Source: Achatina immaculata
Lineage: Eukaryota; Mollusca; Gastropoda; Stylommatophora; Achatinidae
Assembly: GCA_009760885.1 (NCBI GenBank)
Contig: CM019721.1
Coordinates: 15,129,696-15,193,695 of the forward strand
Length of the DNA: 64,000 bases
Direction of reading: 5' to 3'
The notes beneath the pieces were generated by a model that worked only from the letters and a program-made list of their open reading frames with translations, had not been told where the DNA came from and did no database searches. Made by a program: the position numbers and the translations under genes. The stretch's first letter is position 1. The number at the start of each line of letters is the position of its first letter. Positions 24,135 through 36,429 of this stretch are shown here, piece after piece.

Positions 24135-25228
24135 AACAATTTTTTATAATTTTTTATAAATAGGAAACTACGAGGCTTTGGTATAGTAAAGTAAGAGAAC
24201 AAATTTTGTATGATTAGACCTCGAAAAAATCGTAGACAAAGCACTTTAGTGAGACGTGAGAGAAAGAAAAATCACAAGAGAATTACCTGGGATTCGAACA
24301 CGGACTCCGGTAGGACGAGCAGCCGTCTAGCCACGAGAGAACAGCTTACTATCGACTTAGCCAACTAGCACCCCAAAAAAGGTGTTTTGTTGACATAGTC
24401 TTTAGTAACCGCTCAGTAAACATAAGGGATCGTGACACCCGGAAAGAAACGAGGTCGTGACACAGAAATTCCGTAGCTTAGATTCATTCTCTCTAGCAGG
24501 TACCAACTAGACAAACATACACACGGTCTCCTGCCATGTCTGGTGCAAACTTGGACAACAATAACAAACGAACGAATACTTATTACATGAAGTTAGTTTC
24601 GAATATAGTGAACAATTTTTTATAATTTTTTATAAATAGGAAACTACGAGGCTTTGGTATAGTAAAGTAAGAGAACAAATTTTGTATGATTAGACCTCGA
24701 AAAAATCGTAGACAAAGCACTTTAGTGAGACGTGAGAGAAAGAAAAATCACAAGAGAATTACCTGGGATTCGAACACGGACTCCGGTAGGACGAGCAGCC
24801 GTCTAGCCACGAGAGAACAGCTTACTATCGACTTAGCCAACTAGCGCCCCAAAAAAGGTGTTTTGTTGACATAGTCTTTAGTAACCGCTCAGTAAACATA
24901 AGGGATCGTGACACCCGGAAAGAAACGAGGTCGTGACACAGAAATTCCGTAGCTTAGATTCATTCTCTCTAGCAGGTACCAACTAGACAAACATACACAC
25001 GGTCTCCTGCCATGTCTGGTGCAAACTTGGACAACAATAACAAACGAACGAATACTTATTACATGAAGTTAGTTTCGAATATAGTGAACAATTTTTTATA
25101 ATTTTTTATAAATAGGAAACTACGAGGCTTTGGTATAGTAAAGTAAGAGAACAAATTTTGTATGATTAGACCTCGAAAAAATCGTAGACAAAGCACTTTA
25201 GTGAGACGTGAGAGAAAGAAAAATCACA
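24135..25228 (-). repeat. 476-bp tandem repeat, 2.3 copies, with tRNA-like core
   Basis: Units start at 24135, 24611 and 25087 (exact 476-bp steps). The third is cut at 25228, where HERO sequence begins. Copies differ by at least one base (AGCACCCC versus AGCGCCCC). Each full unit carries, on the minus strand, GTTGGCTAAGTCGAT (A-box-like) and GTGTTCGAATCCCAGG (B-box-like) about 60-70 bases apart, so the unit contains a tRNA-derived SINE head. A single unit is present at 28433-28908. Confidence 0.93.
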
Positions 25229-26857
25229 AAAACTCTGGGAGTCATGGCCCAGAGGGGCCCACCTCCCCTAGACTATCAGTAATTTAATAGGGCCGAAATA
25301 CTTGTTAGAGGTGGGGGATATTTCCTCTGATGATCTGAAGGAATTATGTTGTTGTTCCTTTCTCTACACTAGAGAGTTTCCTGCATACAGAGCATGGTGA
25401 TGACACTGACAATCAGGAAAGACTGATGGACACTGGGAAAGACCAGAATCATCTCTGGGAAAGCGTCACTGAACTAGGCTGTCCGGCCCAGCAACCTTGT
25501 CAACCGTCAAACTGTCGCTACAATGTCACAAATAAAGAAATGCCCGCAGGATTCACCGAAAAAATAGGTGGGGGGAGAGAATAATGGATCCACAGGTGAC
25601 TATACGGAAACGACCATGCCCGCCCCAGTTAATTCAAGTTCGCAACAGCGGATGGAGTATCCATGCATCTGTGGCAGGAAATTTAACACTCAACGTGGCA
25701 TGAAGATACACAGAACGAAAAAGGGATGTGGTGGTTCCTTGCTGCCCAATACTCAACAGTGCACCGTGAGGCTAGTCTCAGATAAAACATTAGAAGATCT
25801 CTGTTAGGATATAAGCCACAGCACAGAGAATATTCAGGCTGAGTCAGGCAGCAGGGAGGTAATGCAGCCCTCCAACGAGACCAGAGACAAAACTAACTTT
25901 CCACCAGGAAGTGCCAAAACCGTATAGGAAAACCTGGAAACACTAATATGCAAAGAACTAAACAAACAGCTGGGAGGGAAAAACCTTGAGTAAAAACTGG
26001 AAGCATTTGGTAACATCATATATCTTCACTGCCACAAAGAGTTTGGAACCAAACAGGCAAAAAGAGAAACAGTAATACTAAGAAAGTACAGAAGACAGAG
26101 GAAAATAGAAGCAATAAGACAACAGAAGAACGATTCCCGGAAAATGTTTAAGAAGGAAGGATTAAGACAGGTTAGGCAGCATCTAAAATCCCAGCACAAT
26201 GCCCTTTGCAGAGCTGAAAGACTATGTAAAAGAAAGAGGGAAACCAGATACGCAAGAGAGAAGTTCTACAGAGATCCCTTCGGGTTTGCCAAGCAGTTAT
26301 TTGGACAGCCTAAATCAGGTACGCTGAAAGCAGGCAAGAAGGTGCTTGATAAACATCTGAGCAAGACATACTCTGATAAAAATCAGCATATACCTCTCGA
26401 GCATATGAAAGATCTAGTGTGGCCCTGTGCAACAGACAGAAAATTCAAATGCATCCCACCAACCTTACAAGAAGTAGAGAGCGTCGTAAGAAAAGCTAAA
26501 GGCAAATCAGTCGTAAGAAAAGTCGTAAGCTAAACGCCCTTACGTACTGTACAAAAGATGCCCCGAAGTACTAAAGAAGCTCTATAAACTTTCAAGAACA
26601 GCATGGACCAAGGGATTCATAAGTAAGAATGGAGAAGGGCTACCGCAGCAGACATACCAAAGGACCAGAATTCCAGTGAGATCAACCAGTTCAGACTCAT
26701 CTCACTTCTGAATGTAGAAGGAAAGATATTTTTATCAGTGATGGCAAGGAGACTAACAATGTGCCTCCTAGATAAACAGATAATGGTTACGTTGATACAT
26801 CCGTGCAGAAGGGAGGAATTCCAGGTTCTCCAGGATGTCTCGAGCATGCGTCAATGA
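25226..26857 (+). mobile_element. HERO-like LINE, 5' part (copy 1, cut at 26857)
   Basis: Nearly identical to 30887-32520. It carries the 5' leader (CTCTGGGAGTCATGGCCCAG) and an N-terminal zinc finger (YPCICGRKFNTQRGMKIHRT-KKGC, 25655-25735). Lys/Arg-rich upstream ORF pieces (26144-26533) and the beginning of the RT region follow. The sequence is cut mid-element where block A copy 2 begins, sharing only TG at the junction. In-frame stops occur after 25805 and elsewhere. Confidence 0.85.
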
Positions 26858-27394
26858 TGGGCATTCTCACAAGCGACGAAGTAAGTTACTTATCTTTTCT
26901 TATTTGGTTCTCTTGCTGCTGTGGATAATTCATCGATGTCGTAGACTCACTATAGAGCGTTTGTCGTTAGTTTAGACTTTCGTCTGATTTGTGCATGCCA
27001 TTAATAAGTTCGAGGAGACAGAAAACAACAAATACATAAAATTTACCTTACCATTATCTAAACCTTAACAAAATAGCTACGACAGAAAGTGTTGAATTTA
27101 ACATTTATGTGCAATTCAAAACACATATATATCATGAAGTATAAAGACGGCGTTTGGTTACCTTATATTGATGAGCAGAAAGATATAGTGGTACTTAAAA
27201 ATATGAGCTTCTGTCGTGAGGTTGGCATGTTTCTAGTGTTTCGTATTTCTAGTTAGACTGTAAAGCTGTAGCTTATCAGAATCCTCACAGAACTGTCAGG
27301 GTATCGTTTTCTTCAGTCCATCCAACTTCTGACTTACATTTCGATCTTATTCATTGTAAACTGGATACCATATTTTCATTTCAAATCGTACAGC

Positions 27395-27452
<58 letters not shown>

Positions 27453-28432
27453 TGTGTAAGCCACTAGTTTGAGTTTGTCTATAGCCAGAATAGACAATGT
27501 AAAAGGATGATTTTCCTACACTGTTGCGAGTAGGACAATGGAACAATTGTAGTGTCCTTCTAAGGCATCTCTCAGAATATTATTACTGTCCTCTTATCAT
27601 ACATTTCGTGCATAAGGAGGTTGGCTGTAAAATTAACGGAATGTATTTTCTATAAATAACTGCCAAAAATATGAGGGGCGTTCATAAAGTAATGCACCAC
27701 ATCGTTTTTTCAGCTAATAATGAAGATAGAAGCATTACATTTTGCACACTTTAAATATGGCATGTGCCGATTGTGTGAACCGAGTTCCATCGCAACAGGT
27801 TAAAGAATATGGCCGCCCTAACCGTTGAAATGGAGCGTGTTAGCAACTTGTTGTATAAACGCGAATCGTGATAGAATTTCTCGTTTGCAGAGAAGGAAAC
27901 TGTTGTTAACATTCACTAGCGTCTATGTGATGTGTATGGAAGTTTTGCAGTCGACAGGAGTACAGTCAGTCGCTGGGTTCATAGAATCAAAGAATCAATA
28001 AGTATAGATAAGGAGTTTCATGATCGGCCGCGCTGTGGACGTCCTGTCACAGCCATCAAGATAGAAATGTTGAAATGCACCGAGGGCATTATTCTTATTG
28101 ATAGGCGTATCACTATTCAACAATTGATCTTAAAGGTGTCAGTCAGCAATGATAGTGCAAATTCAGTTATAAAAGCTGTCGGAGTTTCTAAGGTCTGCGC
28201 AAGATGGGTTCCTCGAAGTCTCACAAATGACCATCGATTGCAAAGCAAAGCAATTTCTTCTGAATTGTTAGAGCGTTTCAATGCCGGGGGAGAAAACATT
28301 TTGGCTAAGATCATAACAGGTGACGAAACCTGGGCACATCATTTTGAACCTGAGACAAAAAGACAGTCAATGGAGTGGCATCATCTGCAGTCACCACGAA
28401 GAAAGAAATCCAAGACAACTCCTTCAGCTGGG
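26858..28432 (+). repeat. Segmental duplication block A, copy 2 (with truncated mariner 27672-28432)
   Basis: This repeats 22544-24134, including the last 23 bases of exon 4 and its GTAAGT donor, the TA run (27398-27448) and the mariner cut at the same base. The orphan donor has no upstream coding sequence and is preceded by HERO LINE sequence. Confidence 0.95.
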
Positions 28433-28932
28433 AACAATTTTTTATAATTTTTTATAAATAGGAAACTACGAGGCTTTGGTATAGTAAAGTAAGAGAACAA
28501 ATTTTGTATGATTAGACCTCGAAAAAATCGTAGACAAAGCACTTTAGTGAGACGTGAGAGAAAGAAAAATCACAAGAGAATTACCTGGGATTCGAACACG
28601 GACTCCGGTAGGACGAGCAGCCGTCTAGCCACGAGAGAACAGCTTACTATCGACTTAGCCAACTAGCACCCCAAAAAAGGTGTTTTGTTGACATAGTCTT
28701 TAGTAACCGCTCAGTAAACATAAGGGATCGTGACACCCGGAAAGAAACGAGGTCGTGACACAGAAATTCCGTAGCTTAGATTCATTCTCTCTAGCAGGTA
28801 CCAACTAGACAAACATACACACGGTCTCCTGCCATGTCTGGTGCAAACTTGGACAACAATAACAAACGAACGAATACTTATTACATGAAGTTAGTTTCGA
28901 ATATAGTGAACAATTTTTTATAATTTTTTATA
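28433..28932 (-). repeat. 476-bp unit, single copy plus 24 bases
   Basis: One full copy of the unit at 24135-24610, followed by the first 24 bases of a next unit, then an abrupt switch at 28933 to the CAGATGTGTAAGCC position of block A (copy 3). Confidence 0.93.
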
Positions 28933-29155
28933 CAGATGTGTAAGCCACTAGTTTGAGTTTGTCTATAGCCAGAATAGACAATGTAAAAGGATGATTTTCC
29001 TACACTGTTGCGAGTAGGACAATGGAACAATTGTAGTGTCCTTCTAAGGCATCTCTCAGAATATTATTACTGTCCTCTTATCATACATTTCGTGCATAAG
29101 GAGGTTGGCTGTAAAATTAACGGAATGTATTTTCTATAAATAACTGCCAAAAATA

Positions 29156-30502
29156 TGAGGGGCGTTCATAAAGTAATGCACCACATCGTTTTTTCAGCTA
29201 ATAATGAAGATAGAAGCATTACATTTTGCACACTTTAAATATGGCATGTGCCGATTGTGTGAACCGAGTTCCATCGCAACAGGTTAAAGAATATGGCCGC
29301 CCTAACCGTTGAAATGGAGCGTGTTAGCAACTTGTTGTATAAACGCGAATCGTGATAGAATTTCTCGTTTGCAGAGAAGGAAACTGTTGTTAACATTCAC
29401 TAGCGTCTATGTGATGTGTATGGAAGTTTTGCAGTCGACAGGAGTACAGTCAGTCGCTGGGTTCATAGAATCAAAGAATCAATAAGTATAGATAAGGAGT
29501 TTCATGATCGGCCGCGCTGTGGACGTCCTGTCACAGCCATCAAGATAGAAATGTTGAAATGCACCGAGGGCATTATTCTTATTGATAGGCGTATCACTAT
29601 TCAACAATTGATCTTAAAGGTGTCAGTCAGCAATGATAGTGCAAATTCAGTTATAAAAGCTGTCGGAGTTTCTAAGGTCTGCGCAAGATGGGTTCCTCGA
29701 AGTCTCACAAATGACCATCGATTGCAAAGCAAAGCAATTTCTTCTGAATTGTTAGAGCGTTTCAATGCCGGGGGAGAAAACATTTTGGCTAAGATCATAA
29801 CAGGTGACGAAACCTGGGCACATCATTTTGAACCTGAGACAAAAAGACAGTCAATGGAGTGGCATCATCTGCAGTCACCACGAAGAAAGAAATCCAAGAC
29901 AACTCCTTCAGCTGGGAAGGTCATGATCACTGTCTTTTGGTACATTGAAGGTGTGATTCTCGGGAATGTTATGCCAAGAAGGGAGACCATCAATTCTCAA
30001 GCTTACAATAAGGCATTGAAAAAACTTAATCAACGTTTTCACAGAGTTCGGCCACACAAGAATCCAGCAGACCTGCTTCTCCTTCACGACAGTGCGCGTC
30101 ATCACTCACAAAAGTCTGGCAACACGGGAAGCAATCACCAAATTGGGTTGGACTGTACTACCCCATCCACCCTATAGTCCCGATTTGGCATCCTCTGATT
30201 CCTATCTGTTTGGTCCACTTAAAGATGCACTCCGAGGGGTAAGATTTGAAGGTGACGAAGGCGTGATTCATGCAGCGAAGAAATGGCTACATAATCAAGA
30301 GAAAATCTGGTACGGGCTAAGAATACATGCACTTGTTTCGCGCTGGCGTTAAGCCGTACAAGTTGATTGGGATGATGTTGAATAATACCGATGTTTATAC
30401 ATGACATATTCATGTATAATGTGTATAAATTTCATGCTTTTTAAATAAACAGCTCCTGAGGAAAAAAAACGATGTGGTGCATTACTTTCTGAACGCTCCT
30501 CG
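29156..30502 (+). mobile_element. Mariner, full-length copy with both terminal repeats
   Basis: The left end TGAGGGGCGTTCATAAAGTA mirrors the right end GCATTACTTTCTGAACGCTC-CTCG with a few mismatches. TA flanks both sides (29154-29155, 30503-30504), and the length is 1,347 bp, normal for mariner. Transposase motifs run in order: HTH, AKIITGDETWAHHF (first Asp), DLLLLHDSARHH (second Asp), a frameshift near 30110, and PHPPYSPDLASSDSYLFGPL (third Asp). The C-terminal half continues in another frame from 30092. Upstream of 29416 the frame carries a frameshift and an in-frame stop. This copy supplies the 3' half missing in the other two. Confidence 0.93.
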
Positions 30503-30504
30503 TA

Positions 30505-30886
30505 GTAACAATGTGAACTCCATTCATCTAAACCAGTTCATGAGTGTTTGTACCTATCTAGTTACATGATTATTTTATGGACGATTAACCTTTTTTATAA
30601 ATCTACTTATTTGGACCAACACCCTTTCAATATTTGCCGTTAATTATCAAGTGTTGTTATACATTTTTTTCTCTTATGTGTGACAGAAAAGTCTCCTAGT
30701 TAATACAGGCTATTGTAACTGACTGTCAAATGCTTCTTTGGAATTTAAATTCCTTATATGACTGTTGAGTTGCTGAAGAGGATGTGCACTTCTTAGATGA
30801 CTGATTTGTTGTGACATATATATTTATTATTTTGTTTATGGAATGAATGCTCCTAGAAAGAAAATGAATGTTCAAAAAAAAAAAAC
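30505..30886. other. Spacer between mariner and HERO-like LINE
   Basis: No feature seen apart from a run of 12 A residues (30874-30885), directly before the HERO 5' end. Confidence 0.5.
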
Positions 30887-33800
30887 TCACAAAAACTCTG
30901 GGAGTCATGGCCCAGAGGGGCCCACCTCCCCTAGACTATCAGTAATTTAATAGGGCCGAAATACTTGTTAGAGGTGGGGGGATATTTCCTCTGATGATCT
31001 GAAGGAATTATGTTGTTGTTCCTTTCTCTACACTAGAGAGTTTCCTGCATACAGAGCATGGTGATGACACTGACAATCAGGAAAGACTGATGGACACTGG
31101 GAAAGACCAGAATCATCTCTGGGAAAGCGTCACTGAACTAGGCTGTCCGGCCCAGCAACCTTGTCAGCCGTCAAACTGTCGCTACAATGTCACAAATAAA
31201 GAAATGCCCGCAGGATTCACCGAAAAAATAGGTGGGGGGAGAGAATAATGGATCCACAGGTGACTATACGGAAACGACCATGCCCGCCCCAGTTAATTCA
31301 AGTTCGCAACAGCGGATGGAGTATCCATGCATCTGTGGCAGGAAATTTAACACTCAACGTGGCATGAAGATACACAGAACGAAAAAGGGATGTGGTGGTT
31401 CCTTGCTGCCCAATACTCAACAGTGCACCGTGAGGCTAGTCTCAGATAAAACATTAGAAGATCTCTGTTAGGATATAAGCCACAGCACAGAGAATATTCA
31501 GGCTGAGTCAGGCAGCAGGGAGGTAATGCAGCCCTCCAACGAGACCAGAGACAAAACTAACTTTCCACCAGGAAGTGCCAAAACCGTATAGGAAAACCTG
31601 GAAACACTAATATGCAAAGAACTAAACAAACAGCTGGGAGGGAAAAACCTTGAGTAAAAACTGGAAGCATTTGGTAACATCATATATCTTCACTGCCACA
31701 AAGAGTTTGGAACCAAACAGGCAAAAAGAGAAACAGTAATACTAAGAAAGTACAGAAGACAGAGGAAAATAGAAGCAATAAGACAACAGAAGAACGATTC
31801 CCGGAAAATGTTTAAGAAGGAAGGATTAAGACAGGTTAGGCAGCATCTAAAATCCCAGCACAATGCCCTTTGCAGAGCTGAAAGACTATGTAAAAGAAAG
31901 AGGGAAACCAGATACGCAAGAGAGAAGTTCTACAGAGATCCCTTCGGGTTTGCCAAGCAGTTATTTGGACAGCCTAAATCAGGTACGCTGAAAGCAGGCA
32001 AGAAGGTGCTTGATAAACATCTGAGCAAGACATACTCTGATAAAAATCAGCATATACCTCTCGAGCATATGAAAGATCTAGTGTGGCCCTGTGCAACAGA
32101 CAGAAAATTCAAATGCATCCCACCAACCTTACAAGAAGTAGAGAGCGTCGTAAGAAAAGCTAAAGGCAAATCAGTCGTAAGAAAAGTCGTAAGCTAAACG
32201 CCCTTACGTACTGTACAAAAGATGCCCCGAAGTACTAAAGAAGCTCTATAAACTTTCAAGAACAGCATGGACCAAGGGATTCATAAGTAAGAATGGAGAA
32301 GGGCTACCGCAGCAGACATACCAAAGGACCAGAATTCCAGTGAGATCAACCAGTTCAGACTCATCTCACTTCTGAATGTAGAAGGAAAGATATTTTTATC
32401 AGTGATGGCAAGGAGACTAACAATGTGCCTCCTAGATAAACAGATAATGGTTACGTTGATACATCCGTGCAGAAGGGAGGAATTCCAGGTTCTCCAGGAT
32501 GTCTCGAGCATGCGTCAATGATTTGGGAAGCTATTCAACAGGCTAGATCTGAAAATACAAGACTTACAGGTAATATGGTTTTGAACTAGCCAATGCGCAT
32601 GGCTCAGTACCGCACCAGATGATATGGCTAGCACTAGGCATGTATCATTTAACAAAAGAAATCACGAAGATGCTGAAAATGTACTTCACAGGGTTGAGGA
32701 AACATCCGAATATATTATAACAGGGATTGAGCTCCGTGTTTGAATTGCAATGGGCTGTACAATATCGTCCATACTGTTTGTACTAGCCATGCAAGTAATC
32801 CTGAAAGCAGCAGGAGTAGCAGAAGGCCCAAGGTTCAGAAATGGATGTCAGATGCTACCACTAAAAGCGTTCATGGGTGACACAACAGTAATAACAGCCA
32901 GTGAAGTACAGGCACGAAGGACGTTAGAGCGTTTGGATAGCCTTATCATATTATGACGCATGAGGCTCAAGCCAAAGAAGTCAAGAAGCCTGTCACTCAT
33001 AAAGGGGAAAGTAATAGAAAGATTGTACACAGTGGCAGATCAAATAATTCCAACTGTAGGGAAAGAGCCAGTGAAGAGCCTTGGCTCTAGTATATGATGC
33101 ATCTATGAAAGACTCAAACGCGGGGAAGCAGGTCACAGAAATGGCACAGAATAGACTGAAAATCATAGACAAAAGTAGGCTACTGGGGAAGTTTAAAATA
33201 TGGTGCATCCAGTTCATGCTGATTCCAAAATTGATGTGACCACTACTCATTTACGAAGTAAATACCAGCACAGTAGAGGCAGTCGAAAGAAAGATAAATA
33301 AATCCATAAGAAAGTGGCTGGGTGTACCACCAGGATTAACAACAGTAGGAGATTTGGTCATGGTGAAATCAAACAGTGGTCAAAGGCCTCCTGTAAGGAA
33401 AGAAGGGATATGATCATCAGCGAAGTAATGAATTCAGAGAATGATAAGAGGGTCCAGAAGGCAGTCCAACAGGAACAGCAAGGCCAATGGACAACGTGGG
33501 AGAAAGTCCTGCAGAGATCACTAACATGGAATAACATTTGGAAAATGGCATTCCTGAGACTCAGCTTCATCATCAGAGCTGCTCATGACCTTCTGCCTGC
33601 AGGATCCAACCTACACAAATGGGGTGCATCAGAAGACCCAACGTGCCGTCTTTGCAACGAAAGTCAAACATTGGAATATGTGCTGTCAGCATGCAGAGTA
33701 TCATTAGCCCAAGGACGCTACACTTGGCTGCACAACAGAGTGCTGCAGGAACTAGTAGCCATTGTAGACAGGCCAAGAGATAAAGCAAACAACAGCAAAA

Positions 33801-34392
33801 GAGTTGAAGTCCCACCTAATTACTTCATAGGCGCTGGTACTACATCGAATATTGAAGTCAGGGACATTCCTTTACCATCACTGCTAGATAGTGGAAACGA
33901 CTGGGATGTGATAGCGGATCTACCAGGATTAAGAGAATACACGACTGCCATCAAGGACATATGAATGCGATCAGACACTGTAGTGTTCTCCATAGCAAAA
34001 TAGGAACTAATAATGATCGAGCTTACGGTTCCATACGAAACAAGAATAGAGGAGCAGCATTTATTCAAATGTGAGAAGTACAATGGTCTGGTCAAGCAAC
34101 TGAGGCAGGGGACAGGAGTCAGGGCAAAAGTGATAGCTTTAGAAGTGGGAGAGAAAGGATTAGTAGCAACATCAGCAACGACCTATAGCAAGGACATTGA
34201 AAAACCCTTCAGAAACATCAGAAAATGGCTCATGCTGGCTGTGGACTATGCAAAACAAGCATTGAGAACTTAAATAATTTCGTTTGACACAACCAATACC
34301 GGTCCTCCGCAGCTAAATCGCTAAGATGCTTTTCGAAGTGCAGTGCCATTTGGAAGATCACCGGTTCAATTCCGGGACGAAAAAAGGCAACA
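30887..34392 (+). mobile_element. HERO-like (R2-group) LINE with restriction-like endonuclease, near complete
   Basis: In order: 5' leader, N-terminal CCHC-type zinc finger (31319-31400), basic region (31808-32197), RT palm with MGCTISSILFVLAM (32750) and the catalytic-box region LKAFMGDTTVI (about 32860), and the downstream PKKSRSLSLIKGKVIE. The C-terminal part has the CRLC...C knuckle (DPTCRLCNESQTLEYVLSAC, about 33640) with GRYTWLHNRVL. The endonuclease end is RSDTVVFS...MIELTVPYETRIEEQH, with the acid residues of the PD-(D/E)XK fold. Stops at 31469-31471, 33962-33964 and 34001-34003, plus frameshifts around 32200-32750, make it non-functional. The clade name is my recollection of the C-terminal motifs; R2-group placement is firmer. 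Confidence 0.85.
34310..34380 (+). other. tRNA-like sequence at the HERO 3' end
   Basis: A T-arm-like segment reads CCGGTTCAATTCCGG, a 4-bp stem with a 7-base loop that fits an RNA polymerase III B box. About 40 bases upstream is a weak A-box-like CAGCTAAATCGCTAAGATGC. The acceptor stem does not close properly, so this is not a functional tRNA gene. It may be a promoter remnant, a SINE head or part of the element's target. Confidence 0.55.
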
Positions 34393-34560
34393 ACTCACAA
34401 GGCCTCTGGGAGTCATGACCCAGAGGGGCCCACCCCCTTAAAGTGTCAGGAGTTTAATAGGGGCAAAACACCTGTTTGGGGGGAGGGAGTAACTTCCTCT
34501 GATGAACCGAAGGAATTGTGTTGTTCCATTCTCTATAGTAACGAGTTTCCTGCATACCCA
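34393..34560 (+). mobile_element. Diverged HERO 5'-leader fragment
   Basis: CTCACAAGGCCTCTGGGAGT and the following 160 bases match the leader at 30887-31055 with frequent substitutions and small indels (GAGTTTCCTGCATAC shared at the end). It sits head-to-tail after the HERO copy and its tRNA-like sequence. It is an older, separate insertion or the start of a second element. Confidence 0.85.
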
Positions 34561-36429
34561 GTGATGTTTACATATTGTCAACATATTATTACTGTCTTTC
34601 ACGGTTTATTAAAATACAAACACAGAGAATTATGTTTCAGATAACTGATATAAGATAAGTTTAGTTCATAATTACATTCCATTAAATAATGACTTAATGT
34701 TCCACTATAAGAAATGAACCTAAAAAGTAGTTTTGGCTTCAAAGCAATTTATCTAAATTATCTTTTGTCTCAGAAACGAAGTTTGATATTACTATTTCAC
34801 AGACTCTGTTTTAATTTCAGTCAGTTTAATATGTACAACATATTTTATATTTTGGTTTTTACTTTTAAATATATTACTTTTCCACTAATTCTGTACTATT
34901 CCTATAAATTTGCTTTGCCCTAATCACTAGTAAAACACCATGCTCTTAACTTTAACTAAAAACATAACACTACTATCGTTAATTAAAAGTATCTCACTAG
35001 TAATACTTGTATTATTTATATTTCAACATTACTATCCTACTTCTAAACATAATCTAGTAATTCTCTCACCCCTCACTCTCTCCTCCCAGTGTATAATCAT
35101 TAATTCAATTTCCACTCCGAATCTGTTAATATGCTATGCTTCCAAAATTAAATCTACTCCCCACTTTATTGCTGCTAATTTTGCTCCAGTGCTACTAACA
35201 TTATTTCTACTCTCACACTATAACTGTCAATTATACTCACATGCCCCTAAAGGTAGTTCTACCTTCACTTTATTACTGCCAGTTCTACACACATTCACAT
35301 TCTACAAACATTAATTCTACTCCACTTCTATTACCGCCAGTTATACTCATATGTTGTTTAACAATAATTCTACTCCCACTCTATTACCACCATTTCTACA
35401 CACATGCTACAAACATTAATTCTAGTCCTACTCTATTACTGCCAGTTCCGCTCACATTGTACTAACGTTAATTATGTTCCTATTCATGTTTTCAGCTCTG
35501 ACTTCAAATTCAAAGTACTGACAATTCTAACAACATATGACAACTTATCAGTGGCAGATTGTTATATAAGCTACAAATGTACGAGAAACTCCAACTAATA
35601 ATACTTACTGCTACCATCGAGGGTTGTATATATTACATTTCTCAATGCAGCATCTACTATATGCAGCTTTTTAAACAGAATGTCATAGTTTTTATAATTA
35701 AGCTATCTTCAAATTATTTTTAGTTTACCGTCTCTGCGACGTCTAATGTGTACTGCTACTACTAATTCTGTTATAAACACTCTGTATTTATTTTAATGTT
35801 GAAAATGCTTTTCTGGCAAAAGGATTTAGTAATTTTTTTCATTTAACTTTATACCTGAATTCTGCATTGTTTGCTATAAAATTGTTCACTGTTTTACCAA
35901 CCAAAGCTCATTCCTAGCTTTTTTTCCACCTGTAAATCATTTCCAAAAATTATACTTCATGAACACCGTTCATACACTAATTATTCATTTTCATGAAGTG
36001 ATAAGTTAATCAACATATTTTGCTGTCATTTCTTAGATGTATCACAAATTTATTTTGTGTTGCCTCAAAGTTTTCTTTCATTCCAACCATAAAAATTACG
36101 TACATCTCTCAAGTAAAACCAGCTCTCAAAAAATAACTGCTATATAGAGAATGTCGAAAAATACCACCAGTTATGATGTAACAATTGTTCCATAAAACAA
36201 AGCATATAAAATATCACTACCACGTGAAGCTCAGTTGTCATATGAAACACATCTCTATATATAAAATTCAAAACGAGGAGTTCATCTTCTATAAAAATTA
36301 GAATATAAAAATTAATCTTCAGAAAAATTCAGCACATCTAGTTTTTTTTACCTGGTAGAGACTTTATTCTCTACATTCGTCTCTGCATAAATACATGTAT
36401 GTATATGATATTATAATCATATAACACAT
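34561..36429. repeat. AT-rich intron with a decayed ~60-bp minisatellite (35090-35480)
   Basis: Imperfect repeats built around ACATTAATTCTACTCC and TCTATTACTGCCAGTTCTAC recur at roughly 55-70 base spacing between about 35090 and 35480. Open frames crossing it are low-complexity. A single copy of the 48-bp unit described at 40712 (ACCTGGTAGAGACTTTA) lies at 36350-36366. Nothing else is recognised. Confidence 0.6.

Noticed and set aside
24270..24375. tRNA gene on the minus strand within the 476-bp unit
   Set aside because: A and B boxes are recognisable, but the anticodon and acceptor stems are not. It is better explained as a SINE head.
34310..34380. Genuine tRNA gene
   Set aside because: The T arm is good, but the acceptor stem and D arm do not close and no plausible anticodon arm is present.
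34714..35598. Hydrophobic plus-strand frames as membrane proteins
   Set aside because: They follow from a T-rich, CTAC-repetitive minisatellite. There is no start context or family similarity.
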